NCBI GenBank assembly: GCA_964512225.1
Contig: CAZEKB010000010.1
Location: forward strand, 1 to 64,000
Direction of reading: 5' to 3'
Length of the DNA stretch: 64,000 bases
Source: CAZEKB01 sp964512225
GTDB taxonomy: Bacteria; Myxococcota_A; UBA796; UBA9615
The notes below the pieces were generated by a model that saw only the letters and a list, made by a program, of their open reading frames with translations, searched no databases and was not told the DNA's origin. How positions within the stretch are numbered: the first letter of the stretch is position 1; every line of letters begins with the position of its first letter. Positions 35,212-44,884 of the stretch are shown one piece after another. The position numbers and the translations under genes were made by a program.

Positions 35212-37595
35212 GGCAGCGGCGAGTGATCGAGGGGGTGGAACGTGGGCCCGAACGGGGCCGCGGAGCCGCGGGGGGTCCACTCGAAGCCGAACAGTCGGCT
35301 CTTGCGCCCCCCCGTCGACAGGTTGACGGGCCCGTAGCCGTCGGCGGGGATCAGCCGCGAGGAGCCGGGGCCGCCCCGGCGCAGACCGGCGGGGTAGAAG
35401 CGCCCCGATCGCGGGTCCGCGGCGAGGCGCACCGCGGCCTCGTAGCGGTCCTCGAGGCGCGGGGTCCCGTCCCGGAGCTCCTTGAGGAAGACGACGTCCG
35501 CTTCGCCTTCGCCCAGCAGCGCCCCCGCTTCCCCGATGAGGTTCTCGGCCCACGCCAGGCCCTCTTCGGTGCCCGGGTCCTGCCGCAGCAGCGCGTAGGC
35601 CACCTGCAGCCGCGTCGTGGCCCCCGCTTCGTCCGTGTTCGAGGTCTTCACGGCGGCCTTGAGGGCTCGCTTGGCCGCGTCCAGGTCGCCCTTGGCGGCC
35701 GCGACCGCCGCCTGCACGGTCGAGCGACGTCGCCGGATCTCCCGCTCTCCGCCGAGGGGCCCGAGGTCCATCACGAGCGTCGCCGCCGTGTCCCATCGGC
35801 CGTCGCCGAGCGCCCGGTAGGCCCACACGATCCGCTCCCGGCGGCGGCGGTCCCGGGAGCCGACCATCGCCTGGAGGCGGCCGGGCAGCCGCTCGTAGGC
35901 GCGCTCGAGCCGTCCGTCGATGAACAGCAGCTCCGCCGTGAGCAGGGGGCCGTTGCCCCGCTCGATCTCCTCGACGTACGCGGCCGCCGCGTCGGCGTGG
36001 GTCCCCGCGGGCAGTGATCGCGCGAGCAGGCGGAAGTAGGCCTTGGCGGCGTCCGCGGACTCCCGCAGCAGGGCCACCTCGCCCGCCTCCCACAGCAGCG
36101 CGGGGGGGGCGCCGGCGTAGATCCCGGCCTCGCCCCGAGTGCGATCGAGGGCGATCTTCAGGATGCGGAAGGCCGTGTGGTCGTCGCCCGACCGCCGCGC
36201 CGCCCAGGCGATGGCGAGGTGCTTGCGCACGAACTCGTCGTCGGTGTCCTCCCGCAGCGGCGCGTACAGCGCTTCCCACGCCGCCGGGTCCGGGAGCTCG
36301 CCGGTCCAGGCGTGGGCGGCCATCACGCCGTACCGGGCCTCCTCGTTGTCCTCGTGGTCCGAGAGGATCTCTCTCCAGTGCCGCTCGGCGCCCGCGGGGT
36401 TCCCCCTCGCGAGCTCGGTCCGGGCCGCCTCGAAGCCCTGGAACACGCCGAACGTGCCCTCGTAGATCAGCTTGAGCACGCCCGCGGTCGCGGCGAAGAA
36501 GACGATCACGAGCAGCAGCCCCAAGAGGCGCCGGCGTTGCCGCTGGGCCCGGAGGAACCGCGTGCCGACGGCCGAGACGAGGCCGCTCGCCGGGATATCC
36601 CCGTCGTCGTCGCGCCTGCCCCCCGCGATCGGGAGCGCGCCCTTGGGGTGGGGGCGGACACCCGACGGCGGCCCCGACCCGTGGGTCCGGTGGAACTCCT
36701 GGACGAACTTCGCGGTGGAGACCACCCGCTCCTGCCACTCCATGACGTGGGCGAGCTCGATCGCGATCGCGTCCGCCGACTGGATCCGGCCCGCGACGTC
36801 GCGCTCGAGGCACCGCGCGAGGATCGCGCCGAGCCCGGGGATGGCCTGCTCGGCCCGCGCGACCGCCTCCCCGAGGTCCCGGTTCAGCACCTTCGTGATG
36901 ATCTGCGGGATCGTCTTGCCCGCGAACAGGATCCGCCCCGTGGCCAGCTCGTAGAGGATGGCCCCGAAGGAGAACACGTCGCTGCACGACGGCAGGGGGC
37001 GCATCCCCCGGAGCTGCTCCGGCGACATGTAGAGCGGCGTGCCCTTCGCCACCCCGGTGTTCGTGGTGTTGAACAGGTTCGACGTCGCCTTCGCGATGCC
37101 GAAGTCCATGATCTTCGCCGTCCCCCCCAGCGAGATCATGATGTTCGACGGCTTCAGATCGCGGTGCACCAGGGCCAGCGGCTCCCCGTCGTCGCCGTGC
37201 TGGCGGTGGGCGAAGGCGAGGCCCTTCGCGACCTGGATCGCGATGTCGAGCGCGACGTTCTTGGGCAGCGTGTAGCCCTGCTCCCGGGCGTCGGCGAGGA
37301 GGTCGCTGAGGGCCACTCCGTCCACGAACTCCATCGCGATGAAGTAGACGCCCTCGTCCTCCCCGAGCTCGTGCACCTCCACGATGTTCTGGTGGTGGAG
37401 GCGGCCCCCGATCCGGGCCTCGTTGATCAACGAGCGGACGTACTCGCCGTCTTCGTTGACGACCGAGTCGCGGATCCGCTTGATCGCGATCTCCTTCTGG
37501 AACCCCATCGGCCCGTCGAGGCGGGCGCGGAAGACTTCCGCCATCCCGCCCTCACCGACGCGCTCGAGCAGGGTGTACCGGCCGAGGTCTGCCAC
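35187..37595 (-). CDS. Ser/Thr protein kinase with TM helix and repeat-type C-terminus
   Basis: The 802-aa Hanks-type kinase has a Gly loop GEGGMAEV, catalytic Lys39, HRDLKPSN (Asp146 catalytic), DFG (164-166) and TPLYMSPEQLRG in the activation segment. The kinase domain (1-290) is followed by a Pro/Gly linker, one transmembrane helix (about 357-377), and about 400 residues of Ala/Arg-rich helical repeats that look TPR-like and would lie outside the cytoplasm. GTG 37595 places the kinase at the extreme N-terminus. Such kinases are abundant in Myxococcota signalling. It is convergent with pdxA (25-nt overlap) and divergent from the 37656 lipoprotein gene. Confidence 0.93.
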   Translation of the reverse strand: MADLGRYTLLERVGEGGMAEVFRARLDGPMGFQKEIAIKRIRDSVVNEDGEYVRSLINEARIGGRLHHQNIVEVHELGEDEGVYFIAMEFVDGVALSDLLADAREQGYTLPKNVALDIAIQVAKGLAFAHRQHGDDGEPLALVHRDLKPSNIMISLGGTAKIMDFGIAKATSNLFNTTNTGVAKGTPLYMSPEQLRGMRPLPSCSDVFSFGAILYELATGRILFAGKTIPQIITKVLNRDLGEAVARAEQAIPGLGAILARCLERDVAGRIQSADAIAIELAHVMEWQERVVSTAKFVQEFHRTHGSGPPSGVRPHPKGALPIAGGRRDDDGDIPASGLVSAVGTRFLRAQRQRRRLLGLLLVIVFFAATAGVLKLIYEGTFGVFQGFEAARTELARGNPAGAERHWREILSDHEDNEEARYGVMAAHAWTGELPDPAAWEALYAPLREDTDDEFVRKHLAIAWAARRSGDDHTAFRILKIALDRTRGEAGIYAGAPPALLWEAGEVALLRESADAAKAYFRLLARSLPAGTHADAAAAYVEEIERGNGPLLTAELLFIDGRLERAYERLPGRLQAMVGSRDRRRRERIVWAYRALGDGRWDTAATLVMDLGPLGGEREIRRRRSTVQAAVAAAKGDLDAAKRALKAAVKTSNTDEAGATTRLQVAYALLRQDPGTEEGLAWAENLIGEAGALLGEGEADVVFLKELRDGTPRLEDRYEAAVRLAADPRSGRFYPAGLRRGGPGSSRLIPADGYGPVNLSTGGRKSRLFGFEWTPRGSAAPFGPTFHPLDHSPLPYFFHPGR

Positions 37596-37655
37596 GTCGC
37601 GGAGTTTAGAGCACGGGTCCTCAACCCGCGGCCGGTCGCGCCGATACAGCCGCGC

Positions 37656-38420
37656 ATGAACCGCGTCGTCGCCCTCGCCCTCATCGCCTGCACCGCGCTG
37701 CTGTCCGTCGGCTGCGGCCCGGCCTTCCGATTCCGCCCCCCCGAGGTGCTGCCGAAGGACACGATCGAGGTCGGCGTCGCCATGGGCGCGGGGGCCCGGA
37801 TCGACACGGGGACCTTCGGCGGCACCGAGCTCCAGGGCTGGGTGCGGGGCGGCGTGGCGGACCGGCTCGAGTTCGGCGGGCGCGTGTTCACGCACACCTT
37901 CTCGAGCGTCGGCGGCGCCTTCGACTTCCGGGTCCAGGCCGTGCGCGGACCGTTCGATCTCACGGTCGAGGGCTCGTTCCTGGGCGGCGGCTGCTGCGGG
38001 ATCGGCGCCAAGAACCGGACGCTCGCCGGGGCGGTCGGCTTCGACCTCGGGGTCGCCGTCGGCAAGCGCTTCGGCCGGGACCTGCCCGCGGTGTACGCCG
38101 CCCCCCACTTCCAGATGTCCTGGACGTTCCCCCTGCAGCAGGCGTGGCCCAAGCAGCTGTTCGTGCCGGTGGGCATGGACATCCCGATCGGGCGGACCCC
38201 CCTGTCGGTGCGGCCCGAGATGGTGGTCGTGGCGCTCTTCCGCGACCAGGGCGCGCCCGTCGAGTGGCGCGTGGGCGCCGGGGTCGGCTTCTCGGTCCGG
38301 GGCCTCGACGTGGCCCGGATCGCCCAGCGGAAGCACCGGGCGAAGGTCGCCGAGCGACGCCGCGCGCGGGCGGAGGAGATGCGCCGCGTGCGGGAGGCGA
38401 AGGGCGCGCCCCCCGAGTGA
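37656..38420 (+). CDS. Putative outer-membrane lipoprotein (beta-barrel-like)
   Basis: The 254-aa protein has a lipobox LLSVGC (Cys20) and alternating hydrophobic, Gly-rich strands (VGVAMGAGARIDTG, GWVRGGVADRLEFGGRVFTHTF) like small outer-membrane beta proteins. The C-terminal 35 residues are a charged Arg/Glu-rich helix. No known family is recognised. It is transcribed divergently from the kinase, 60 nt apart. Confidence 0.78.
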   Translation: MNRVVALALIACTALLSVGCGPAFRFRPPEVLPKDTIEVGVAMGAGARIDTGTFGGTELQGWVRGGVADRLEFGGRVFTHTFSSVGGAFDFRVQAVRGPFDLTVEGSFLGGGCCGIGAKNRTLAGAVGFDLGVAVGKRFGRDLPAVYAAPHFQMSWTFPLQQAWPKQLFVPVGMDIPIGRTPLSVRPEMVVVALFRDQGAPVEWRVGAGVGFSVRGLDVARIAQRKHRAKVAERRRARAEEMRRVREAKGAPPE

Positions 38421-38483
38421 TCGCCGCGTCAGGGTTCCCCGACGCCCCCTGGACCGACGCCTCCCAGGCGCTACAGTCCGAGC

Positions 38484-40187
38484 GTGCAGAACATCCACGG
38501 CCACCTGACCGGCCTCAAGCCCTCCGAGCTCAAGAGCCTCGGCCGGCTCTACCGGCGTCGCCTCCGCCCCGATCTCATCGTCTCCCTGGAGCTCGCCCGC
38601 GAGCTCACCGGGCTGAGTCGCAGCATCGGGCGACAGGTCGGCGTGCTGGTGGACCGTCGCGGCGCGGTCACCCACGTGATCGCCGGGGACCAGCGCCGCC
38701 TCTTCATCCCCGAGCTCGGGCGCGCCCGAGCGGGCGCTCGCCGGTTCCGTGGACTGCGGCTGCTGCACACCCACATCCTCGGCGAGCCGCTCTCGGGCGA
38801 CGACCTCACCGACCTCTCGCTGCTGCGCCTCGACCTCGTCGCCGCGCTCCAGGTCGACGACGACGGCGCCCCCGGCACGGTCGAGTACGCGACGCTGCTC
38901 CCCCCGGACGCGGACCCGGACACCCGGCACCCGTGGCGGCGCGAGGGCCCGCTGCGGCTGGACCACCTCGTCCACGAAGACTTCTCCGCCCTCATCGCGG
39001 CCCTCGAAGGCGAGTTCACCGGCGCCACCGGCGTGCACGACGCGGCCGACGGGCGACCCAAGGCGATCCTCGTGGGCGTCGAGCTGTTCGGAGAGACGGG
39101 CATCGATCGCAAGATGGACGAGCTCGCCCGGCTGGCGGACACCGCGGGGCTGAACGTCATCGACCGCATCGTGCAGAAGCGCAAGAGCGTCGACTCGCGC
39201 CACCTGGTGGGGAAGGGGAAGCTCGAGCAGCTCCTCGTGCGGTCGATGTACCTGGGCGCCGACCTGCTGGTCTTCGATCGGGACCTCAGCCCCTCGCAGG
39301 GTCGCAGCATCGCCGAGCAGACCGAGCTCAAGGTCGTCGATCGCACGCAGCTGATCCTCGACATCTTCGCCCAGCACGCGATGTCCGCGGACGGCCGGGT
39401 CCAGGTCGAGCTCGCGCAGCTCAAGTACCTGCTGCCGCGGCTGTCGATGATGCAGAAGTCGCTCTCGCGCCTCACGGGCGGGATCGGTGGACGCGGACCC
39501 GGCGAGACGAAGCTCGAGATCCACCAGCGGCGCGCGCGCGACCGCATCGCGGGGCTCCAGAAGCGCCTCCGCACGCTCGGCAAGAAGCGTGAGCTGAGGC
39601 GCGCCCGACGCAAGCGCAGCGGGGTGCCCATCGCCGCGATCGTCGGGTACACCAACGCGGGCAAGTCGACGCTCCTCAACGCGATGACGAAGTCCGACGC
39701 CGTCGCCGAGGACAAGCTCTTCGCCACGCTGGACACCACGTCGCGACGCATGCGCTTCCCGGACGCCCGGGAGGTCGTGATCACGGACACCGTCGGCTTC
39801 ATCGAGCGGCTGCCCCCGGACCTGATGCAGGCCTTCAAGGCGACCCTCGAGGAGCTGGACGACGCGGACGTCCTCCTGCACGTCGTGGACGCGTCCGACC
39901 CCGAGCTCGCGCTCCACGTCGAGGTGGTGGACCAGGTGCTCGAGGAGCTCGGCCTGCAGGACGTCCCCGTCCTGCGCGTCCTCAACAAGATCGACGTCGC
40001 GGACCCCGAGCAGCTGAACCAGGCCCGTCATGACGTGGGCGGGGTGCTCGTGTCGGCGGTCACGCGCGAGGGCCTCGACGACCTGATGAAGGGGCTCGAG
40101 CAGCACCTGTGGCGCAAGGGGCACGGCGACGTCCGGCCCGCGTGGCAGCAGGCGCTCGACGAGTACGAGGCCGAAGTCCCCGCCTGA
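38484..40187 (+). CDS. hflX: GTPase HflX
   Basis: The 567-aa protein has an N-terminal extension of about 180 residues, then the HflX N-domain (ELARLADTAGLNV, GKGKLEQL, QGRSIAEQT, DRTQLILDIFAQHA) and the Gly-rich GGIGGRGPGE signature. The G domain has G1 GYTNAGKST (388-396), G3 DTVGF and NKID. HflX binds the 50S subunit and splits stalled or hibernating ribosomes. The start is GTG. Confidence 0.95.
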   Translation: MQNIHGHLTGLKPSELKSLGRLYRRRLRPDLIVSLELARELTGLSRSIGRQVGVLVDRRGAVTHVIAGDQRRLFIPELGRARAGARRFRGLRLLHTHILGEPLSGDDLTDLSLLRLDLVAALQVDDDGAPGTVEYATLLPPDADPDTRHPWRREGPLRLDHLVHEDFSALIAALEGEFTGATGVHDAADGRPKAILVGVELFGETGIDRKMDELARLADTAGLNVIDRIVQKRKSVDSRHLVGKGKLEQLLVRSMYLGADLLVFDRDLSPSQGRSIAEQTELKVVDRTQLILDIFAQHAMSADGRVQVELAQLKYLLPRLSMMQKSLSRLTGGIGGRGPGETKLEIHQRRARDRIAGLQKRLRTLGKKRELRRARRKRSGVPIAAIVGYTNAGKSTLLNAMTKSDAVAEDKLFATLDTTSRRMRFPDAREVVITDTVGFIERLPPDLMQAFKATLEELDDADVLLHVVDASDPELALHVEVVDQVLEELGLQDVPVLRVLNKIDVADPEQLNQARHDVGGVLVSAVTREGLDDLMKGLEQHLWRKGHGDVRPAWQQALDEYEAEVPA

Positions 40188-40189
40188 CG

Positions 40190-41500
40190 TCAGCCGCCGA
40201 GGCGACGCCGCAGCTTCGAGAGCAGCTTCCAGGTCGGCGTCGCGTGCACGGCGTCCAGCTCCGCGCGCAGCGCCCGGGCCTCGTCGCCCGCCGCCCGTGC
40301 GAGATCGAAGCCGGGGGCCGCCCGCCTCGGCGCCGCCGCCCACGCCACCAGCGCGTCGGTGGACGCCTCCCCGCGCCCGTCCCAGTCGACCCGCCCGCGG
40401 GGCATGGCCACGAGCGCGTCGGCGATCCCCGCCGCATCGCCCGGCGGCAGCTCGGTGAACCCCGGGGCCCCCCGCAGCGCCTCGGTCTGCTCGCACACGA
40501 CCGTGGCGGCGACGCGCAGCCCGTGCTCCACCGCGTCGAGGAGCCGGGTCCGCGCCCCGAGCTCGGCCTCCGCGCAGCGCCGGTCGACGCACACCGCCAC
40601 CTCGGCCGCGGCGTGGACCGCGGGCAGCCGCGCCGCGTCGACCCACCCCAGGAAGTGGAACCGGTCCGCGTGCGCCGACGCCTCGGCCCCCGCCCGGAAG
40701 GCCGCGTAGGCCCCGTCGTGGTGGCCGGTCACCGCGCCCCCGGTGGCGAGGAAGTGCAGGTCGGCGCGCCGGTCCATGGCCGCCAGCACCCCCGCGAGCA
40801 TCGTCTCGTGGTCGAGCCAGGTGTTCCAGCCCCCGCTGAAGAGCAGCCCCACCGCGTCGTCGGGGAGCGCGGGCGCGTCGCCCGACGGCTCGACCCAGCC
40901 GGCGGCGGCGACGCTGCCCCGCACGACGTGCACGAGCTCCGCGCCGAGCTCGGCTCCCACGAGGCGTCCGGCGGCCCCGAGCGCGCCCAGCAGCGCGGCC
41001 CGCTGCCGATCGCTCACCGCCGAGAAGGCGTCGCCGCGGCGGAGGGCGGCCGAGTAGACGTCGTGGTAGCGCGCCAGCACCGCGTCGCTCCCGTCCGCCG
41101 CCGCCCGGGCCTGGGCCTCCGCCATGGGATCGCCGGGGACGTCGACCCACAGGGGCTCGTCGGCGACGGTCGCCGCCCCCATCGCCAGGGGGAGGAACGG
41201 GCCCGCCGTCACGACGGCCGCGGGCTCGAACTCGCGGCGGAGCCCCCCCAGGGAGTCGAGGGCCTCGGGCCGGTCCGTGCGCACCACGTCCACCGCCTCG
41301 ATCCCGATCGGTCGAGGCCCCCGCCAGCGTCGCGGCGCCGAAGCCGCCTCGTCGTCGCCGACGAGCAGCGCGATGCGGACGTCGTGGCCGGCCGCGACCA
41401 GCGCGGCCCCGAACTGGGCGGTGCGGAGCGACGGGAAGCCCATGCGTCGGACGCCGGGCCCGGGCAGGGGCCCCGATCCGATGAGCAGGATCCGGCTCAC
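40190..41500 (-). CDS. Glycosyltransferase, GT-B type
   Basis: The 436-aa protein has an N-terminal Rossmann-like half (MSRILLIGSGPLPGPGVRR) and a C-terminal half with LLFSGGWNTWLDHETML, a segment DRFHFLGWVDAARLPAVHAAAEVAVC and TRLLDAVEHGLRVAAT. These match the donor-binding domain of GT-B glycosyltransferases. It lies 6 nt after the stop of the Wzt-like ATPase gene on the same strand, so it is probably a polysaccharide-assembly enzyme co-transcribed with the exporter. The sugar specificity is unknown. Confidence 0.85.
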   Translation of the reverse strand: MSRILLIGSGPLPGPGVRRMGFPSLRTAQFGAALVAAGHDVRIALLVGDDEAASAPRRWRGPRPIGIEAVDVVRTDRPEALDSLGGLRREFEPAAVVTAGPFLPLAMGAATVADEPLWVDVPGDPMAEAQARAAADGSDAVLARYHDVYSAALRRGDAFSAVSDRQRAALLGALGAAGRLVGAELGAELVHVVRGSVAAAGWVEPSGDAPALPDDAVGLLFSGGWNTWLDHETMLAGVLAAMDRRADLHFLATGGAVTGHHDGAYAAFRAGAEASAHADRFHFLGWVDAARLPAVHAAAEVAVCVDRRCAEAELGARTRLLDAVEHGLRVAATVVCEQTEALRGAPGFTELPPGDAAGIADALVAMPRGRVDWDGRGEASTDALVAWAAAPRRAAPGFDLARAAGDEARALRAELDAVHATPTWKLLSKLRRRLGG

Positions 41501-41506
41501 GGGGCG

Positions 41507-43057
41507 CTAGGGCAGTTCTTCGGCGTCGCCGGACACGTGCCGCACGAGCCCCCAGTCGTGGTCGACGTCGACGATGCCGTGGTTGTCCGTCGGGCTCTCG
41601 ACGGCGAACTCGTACAGCTGGTTGTGCCAGACGTGCGGCTTGAGGTGGTTCTTGTCGAAGATGGCCACGGAGATCCGGTAGGTGCCGCGCAGGAGCCGCA
41701 GGCGCGGGTACCGGATGAAGAAGGTGTAGATGCCGTCGTAGGTGCCTTCCATCTGCTCCACGCCGTCGAACCGCGTATTCGGCCCGAACACGTAGACCTC
41801 GTCGTTGCGGAACAGGGCGACCCCGAGGATGGGGCTCTCGATCGGCACCAGCGTCTTGAACGTGGTCGCCACGACCATCGGCTCGCCGGTGGAGATGCGG
41901 TCCACCTCGTTGCCTTGGGCGTCGAGCGTGGACACGGAGAGGATCTTCGCCTCGCCCGTGCCCGTGATGATCGGTCGCTCGCCGTGGGTCTCCTCGTAGT
42001 TCGCGACCTCCTCGCGCCGGCCCCACTCGGCTTCGAGGTCCGCCACCGGCAGCGAGAGCGCCTCGCGCAGCGACAGCCGCAGGTCGTTGTCGTCGTCCGA
42101 GCACCAGTACCGGAACGGCACCCGCTCGGGCGCGGGCCGGGCGGGCTCGAGGTTGTTGGCGGTCTCGGCCGCGACCCGGCGCTCCATGGCCCGGGAGTGG
42201 GCCGACTCCGCCCCGCCGAACAGGCGCGCCTTGATGCGTCCCTGCCGGTCGCGCGCGACGTCGACGTACGCGTCCACCACGTCCGCCGTGGGCCCGCGGG
42301 CCACGATCCGCCCCGCGTGCAGCCAGATGACCTCGGTGCAGAGGTTCCGGATGGCGTGCAGGTCGTGGCTCACGAGGACGAGCGTCTTGTTCTGCTCGAG
42401 GAACTCCTCGATCTTCCGCACGCACTTGCGCTGGAAGTACTGGTCGCCGACCGCGAGCACTTCGTCGATGAAGAAGATCTCGTAGTCCATGTGCGCGGTG
42501 ATGGCGAAGCCGAGGCGCAGCTGCATGCCCGCGCTGTAGGTGCGCACCGGGTGGTCGATGAAGCCCTCGAGCTCCGCGAACTCGACCACCTTGGGGATGA
42601 GCTCCTCCACGAGGGGCTCGGGCATCCCGAGCATCGTGCAGGACAGGCGGATGTTCTCGCGGCCGGTGAACTCCGGGTGGAAGCCCAGGCCCAGGTCGAG
42701 CAGGCCCGCCATCGTGCTGTGGACGTCGATCGTCCCCTCGGTGGGCTGGGACACGCCCGACAGCAGCCGCAGCAGCGTCGACTTGCCCGCGCCGTTCGCG
42801 CCGATGACGCCGAAGGCCGTGCCGCGCTTGATCGTGAAGTCCAGGCCCCGGAGCGCCCAGAACTCCACGTGATGGGAGCGGTTCCCGAAGAACTCGAGGA
42901 TGCGCCCCCGGTCGCTTCGATAGATGTCGAAGCGCTTGCCCACCCCGCGGGCGACGACGGCCATGTCCCCGGAGGGCACGGCGTCGTCTCCGGTCGACGG
43001 GTCGAGATCGGCTTTGATCGCAGTCAAGTCGGCGGGATCCCCGAAGAATCGGCCCAC
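41507..43057 (-). CDS. wzt: ABC polysaccharide exporter ATPase, Wzt-like
   Basis: The 516-aa protein has an N-terminal ATPase domain with Walker A GANGAGKST (86-94), the signature YSAGMQLRL, and Walker B IFFIDEVLAVGD. A second domain of about 200 residues (KILSVSTLDAQGNEVDRI...FKTLVPIESPILGVALF) matches the carbohydrate-binding module that reads the chain terminus in Wzt. It powers export of O-antigen or capsule with the permease encoded at 43987-44826. GTG 43057 is annotated. ATG at residue 32 (42964) is a shorter alternative that still keeps the whole ATPase. Confidence 0.93.
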   Translation of the reverse strand: MGRFFGDPADLTAIKADLDPSTGDDAVPSGDMAVVARGVGKRFDIYRSDRGRILEFFGNRSHHVEFWALRGLDFTIKRGTAFGVIGANGAGKSTLLRLLSGVSQPTEGTIDVHSTMAGLLDLGLGFHPEFTGRENIRLSCTMLGMPEPLVEELIPKVVEFAELEGFIDHPVRTYSAGMQLRLGFAITAHMDYEIFFIDEVLAVGDQYFQRKCVRKIEEFLEQNKTLVLVSHDLHAIRNLCTEVIWLHAGRIVARGPTADVVDAYVDVARDRQGRIKARLFGGAESAHSRAMERRVAAETANNLEPARPAPERVPFRYWCSDDDNDLRLSLREALSLPVADLEAEWGRREEVANYEETHGERPIITGTGEAKILSVSTLDAQGNEVDRISTGEPMVVATTFKTLVPIESPILGVALFRNDEVYVFGPNTRFDGVEQMEGTYDGIYTFFIRYPRLRLLRGTYRISVAIFDKNHLKPHVWHNQLYEFAVESPTDNHGIVDVDHDWGLVRHVSGDAEELP

Positions 43058-43120
43058 ACGGGCCCCCGCGATGTTAGCCGTGCGATCGCGCGCCCGCCAG
43101 CGGCCTCCCGGCCGCGGCGC

Positions 43121-43924
43121 TCAGCGCGAATCCGCGGGGAGGTCGGGCCCGCCCACCGCCAGGGTCCACAGGCCCGCGAGGTAGGAGGTGCCGCGCAGGG
43201 ACGGCTCGTCTTCACCGCGGTCGCGGTAGATGACGAACATCGGCAGGTGCCCCGAGTCGCTCCAGCTCCGCGCGATCGTGCCGAGGCCCGCCTCGGTTCC
43301 GAGCCACCCGTCCGCGCGCACCATGACGAAGTACTCCACCTCGAAGCCCGCCGATGCGTAGGACTCGGCCACTCCCGCCGTGGTGAGGCCCCGCCCGAGC
43401 TCGTGATCGTCGTGCACGACCGCGGAGGCGGCCACGAGCAGGAGCGAGCGCAGGTCCTCGGTGTTCCCGTCGGCGGCGAGCAGGAACTCGAGATCCACGC
43501 CCCCGGGGAGGTCTTCGCAGGCGTCGGGGCCGTCGAACCCGCGAGGGCCCGACGCCTCGATGGCGAGCTCGCCCGCGCACGCTCGGCAGTGGGCGTCCAG
43601 GGTCGTCTCGAAGAGGGCGCGGGCCTCGATCTCGTAGTCGAATCGGCACGTCGGGGCGGAGTCGTCGTCGTCCCAGTACAGGATGTGGAACCGCCCCTCG
43701 ATCGCGGTCTCCGGGTTCGAGCCGGGGGACGCCACGGCCTCGCCCACGAGCGTCGCCGCGAAGCTCGCGGCTTCGATGTCCGGGACCTCCGTCGCGTCGT
43801 CGTCGTCGTCGTCCGGGGCGAGCGCGTCGTCGTCGTCCCCGAAAGGCGAGAGGCCGTCGTCCCCCACGCACCCGGCGGCGCCGAGCACGAGGAACGCAAG
43901 AAAGCAGAGGATTGCTCGGTACAT
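43121..43924 (-). CDS. Asp-rich lipoprotein
   Basis: The 267-aa protein has a signal and lipobox LGAAGC (Cys19), an Asp-rich linker encoded by GAC repeats (DDDDALAPDDDDDD), then a globular domain of unknown family with six Cys residues. It sits between the permease and ATPase genes of the polysaccharide exporter on the same strand, with gaps of 62 and 63 nt. Whether it contributes to export or is a passenger cannot be told. The trinucleotide repeat could vary in length between strains. Confidence 0.8.
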   Translation of the reverse strand: MYRAILCFLAFLVLGAAGCVGDDGLSPFGDDDDALAPDDDDDDATEVPDIEAASFAATLVGEAVASPGSNPETAIEGRFHILYWDDDDSAPTCRFDYEIEARALFETTLDAHCRACAGELAIEASGPRGFDGPDACEDLPGGVDLEFLLAADGNTEDLRSLLLVAASAVVHDDHELGRGLTTAGVAESYASAGFEVEYFVMVRADGWLGTEAGLGTIARSWSDSGHLPMFVIYRDRGEDEPSLRGTSYLAGLWTLAVGGPDLPADSR

Positions 43925-43986
43925 CGACCCGGACGTTAAAGCGGTGCGTTGGTGGAATTCAAGGGCCCTGCTCGGCCCGGCCGGAG

Positions 43987-44826
43987 TCAGACGAGGTCCG
44001 GGAAGCGGCGTGAATGACGCTGGAACGTGAGCGCCCCGAGCACGAATACGAGGATCGCGCAGGTGCCGAAGATCACGAGCGAACCGAGCTGCGGCATGCG
44101 CTGGTTGAGGATCAGCTCCCGGTAGATGCCCACGAGGTGGGACAGGGGATTCAGCACCAGCAGCGGCGCCGCCTGCTCGGGGAAGTAGCGGGCGGGATAG
44201 AAGATCGGGGTGATGAACAGCCAGATCATCAGGATCGGGGACAGCAGGTGCTGGGTGTCCTTGAAGAACACCTGCGCGGTCGCCAGGAAGAGGCCGAGGC
44301 CGAGGGCGAACAAGCCGCCCAGGACCATCACCGGGAGCACGAGGGCGGTGTGCCAGGACAGGCCGTGCGTGAGCAGCAGCGCGGCCATGGCGAGCAGGAC
44401 GAAGCGGATCGACTGGTTGAACTTCTCCGAGAGCAGCACGTAGGTGCAGAGCACCGACGCGGGGAACCGCACCTTCTTGAGCAGGTGGGAGTTCTCGCGG
44501 ATCGCGTTGGTGCACCGCGACAGGGTCTCCGACAGCGTGAACCAGGGGACCATCCCGCAGAAGAGGAACAGCGCGTTGGTCCACGTGCTGTAGTGGTCCT
44601 CGAACTTGACCTTGAGAATCACAGTGAAAACAAGGGTGTAGACCACCAGTTCCACCAGCGGGTGGATCACCGTCCAGAAGAAGCCCATCAGCGATCCGAC
44701 GTAGCGGGCGCGGATGTCCTTGACCACGAACGCGCGCACGAGGCCCGAGTACGACGCGACGCGGAGGCGCCAGTCGGAGTCGGAGGCGGCCGAGAGGGCC
44801 GGTACGGGGTGGGGGGCGGCGGTCAC
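43987..44826 (-). CDS. wzm: ABC-2 polysaccharide export permease, Wzm-like
   Basis: The 279-aa protein has six predicted membrane helices and the N-terminal amphipathic VKDIRARYVGSLMGFFWTVIHP typical of ABC-2 permeases of the Wzm/KpsM type, then TPIFYPARYFPEQ and NPLSHLVGIYRELILNQ. It forms the membrane channel for polysaccharide export with the Wzt-like ATPase. GTG 44826 is chosen because it places the amphipathic segment near the N-terminus. Confidence 0.92.
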   Translation of the reverse strand: MTAAPHPVPALSAASDSDWRLRVASYSGLVRAFVVKDIRARYVGSLMGFFWTVIHPLVELVVYTLVFTVILKVKFEDHYSTWTNALFLFCGMVPWFTLSETLSRCTNAIRENSHLLKKVRFPASVLCTYVLLSEKFNQSIRFVLLAMAALLLTHGLSWHTALVLPVMVLGGLFALGLGLFLATAQVFFKDTQHLLSPILMIWLFITPIFYPARYFPEQAAPLLVLNPLSHLVGIYRELILNQRMPQLGSLVIFGTCAILVFVLGALTFQRHSRRFPDLV

Positions 44827-44884
44827 CTGTGTCAAGCTCCGAGCGGAGTGTAGCCGCCGGTCTCGGCGGCGGTCGGAGGCGGGC

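Noticed and set aside
37596..42425. In-frame upstream extension of the kinase gene (minus strand)
   Set aside because: The extension is antisense to hflX and other genes; the kinase domain begins within a few residues of GTG 37595.
40109..43939. Plus-strand open frame of about 1270 codons
   Set aside because: Antisense to the glycosyltransferase and Wzt-like genes, which have clear catalytic motifs.
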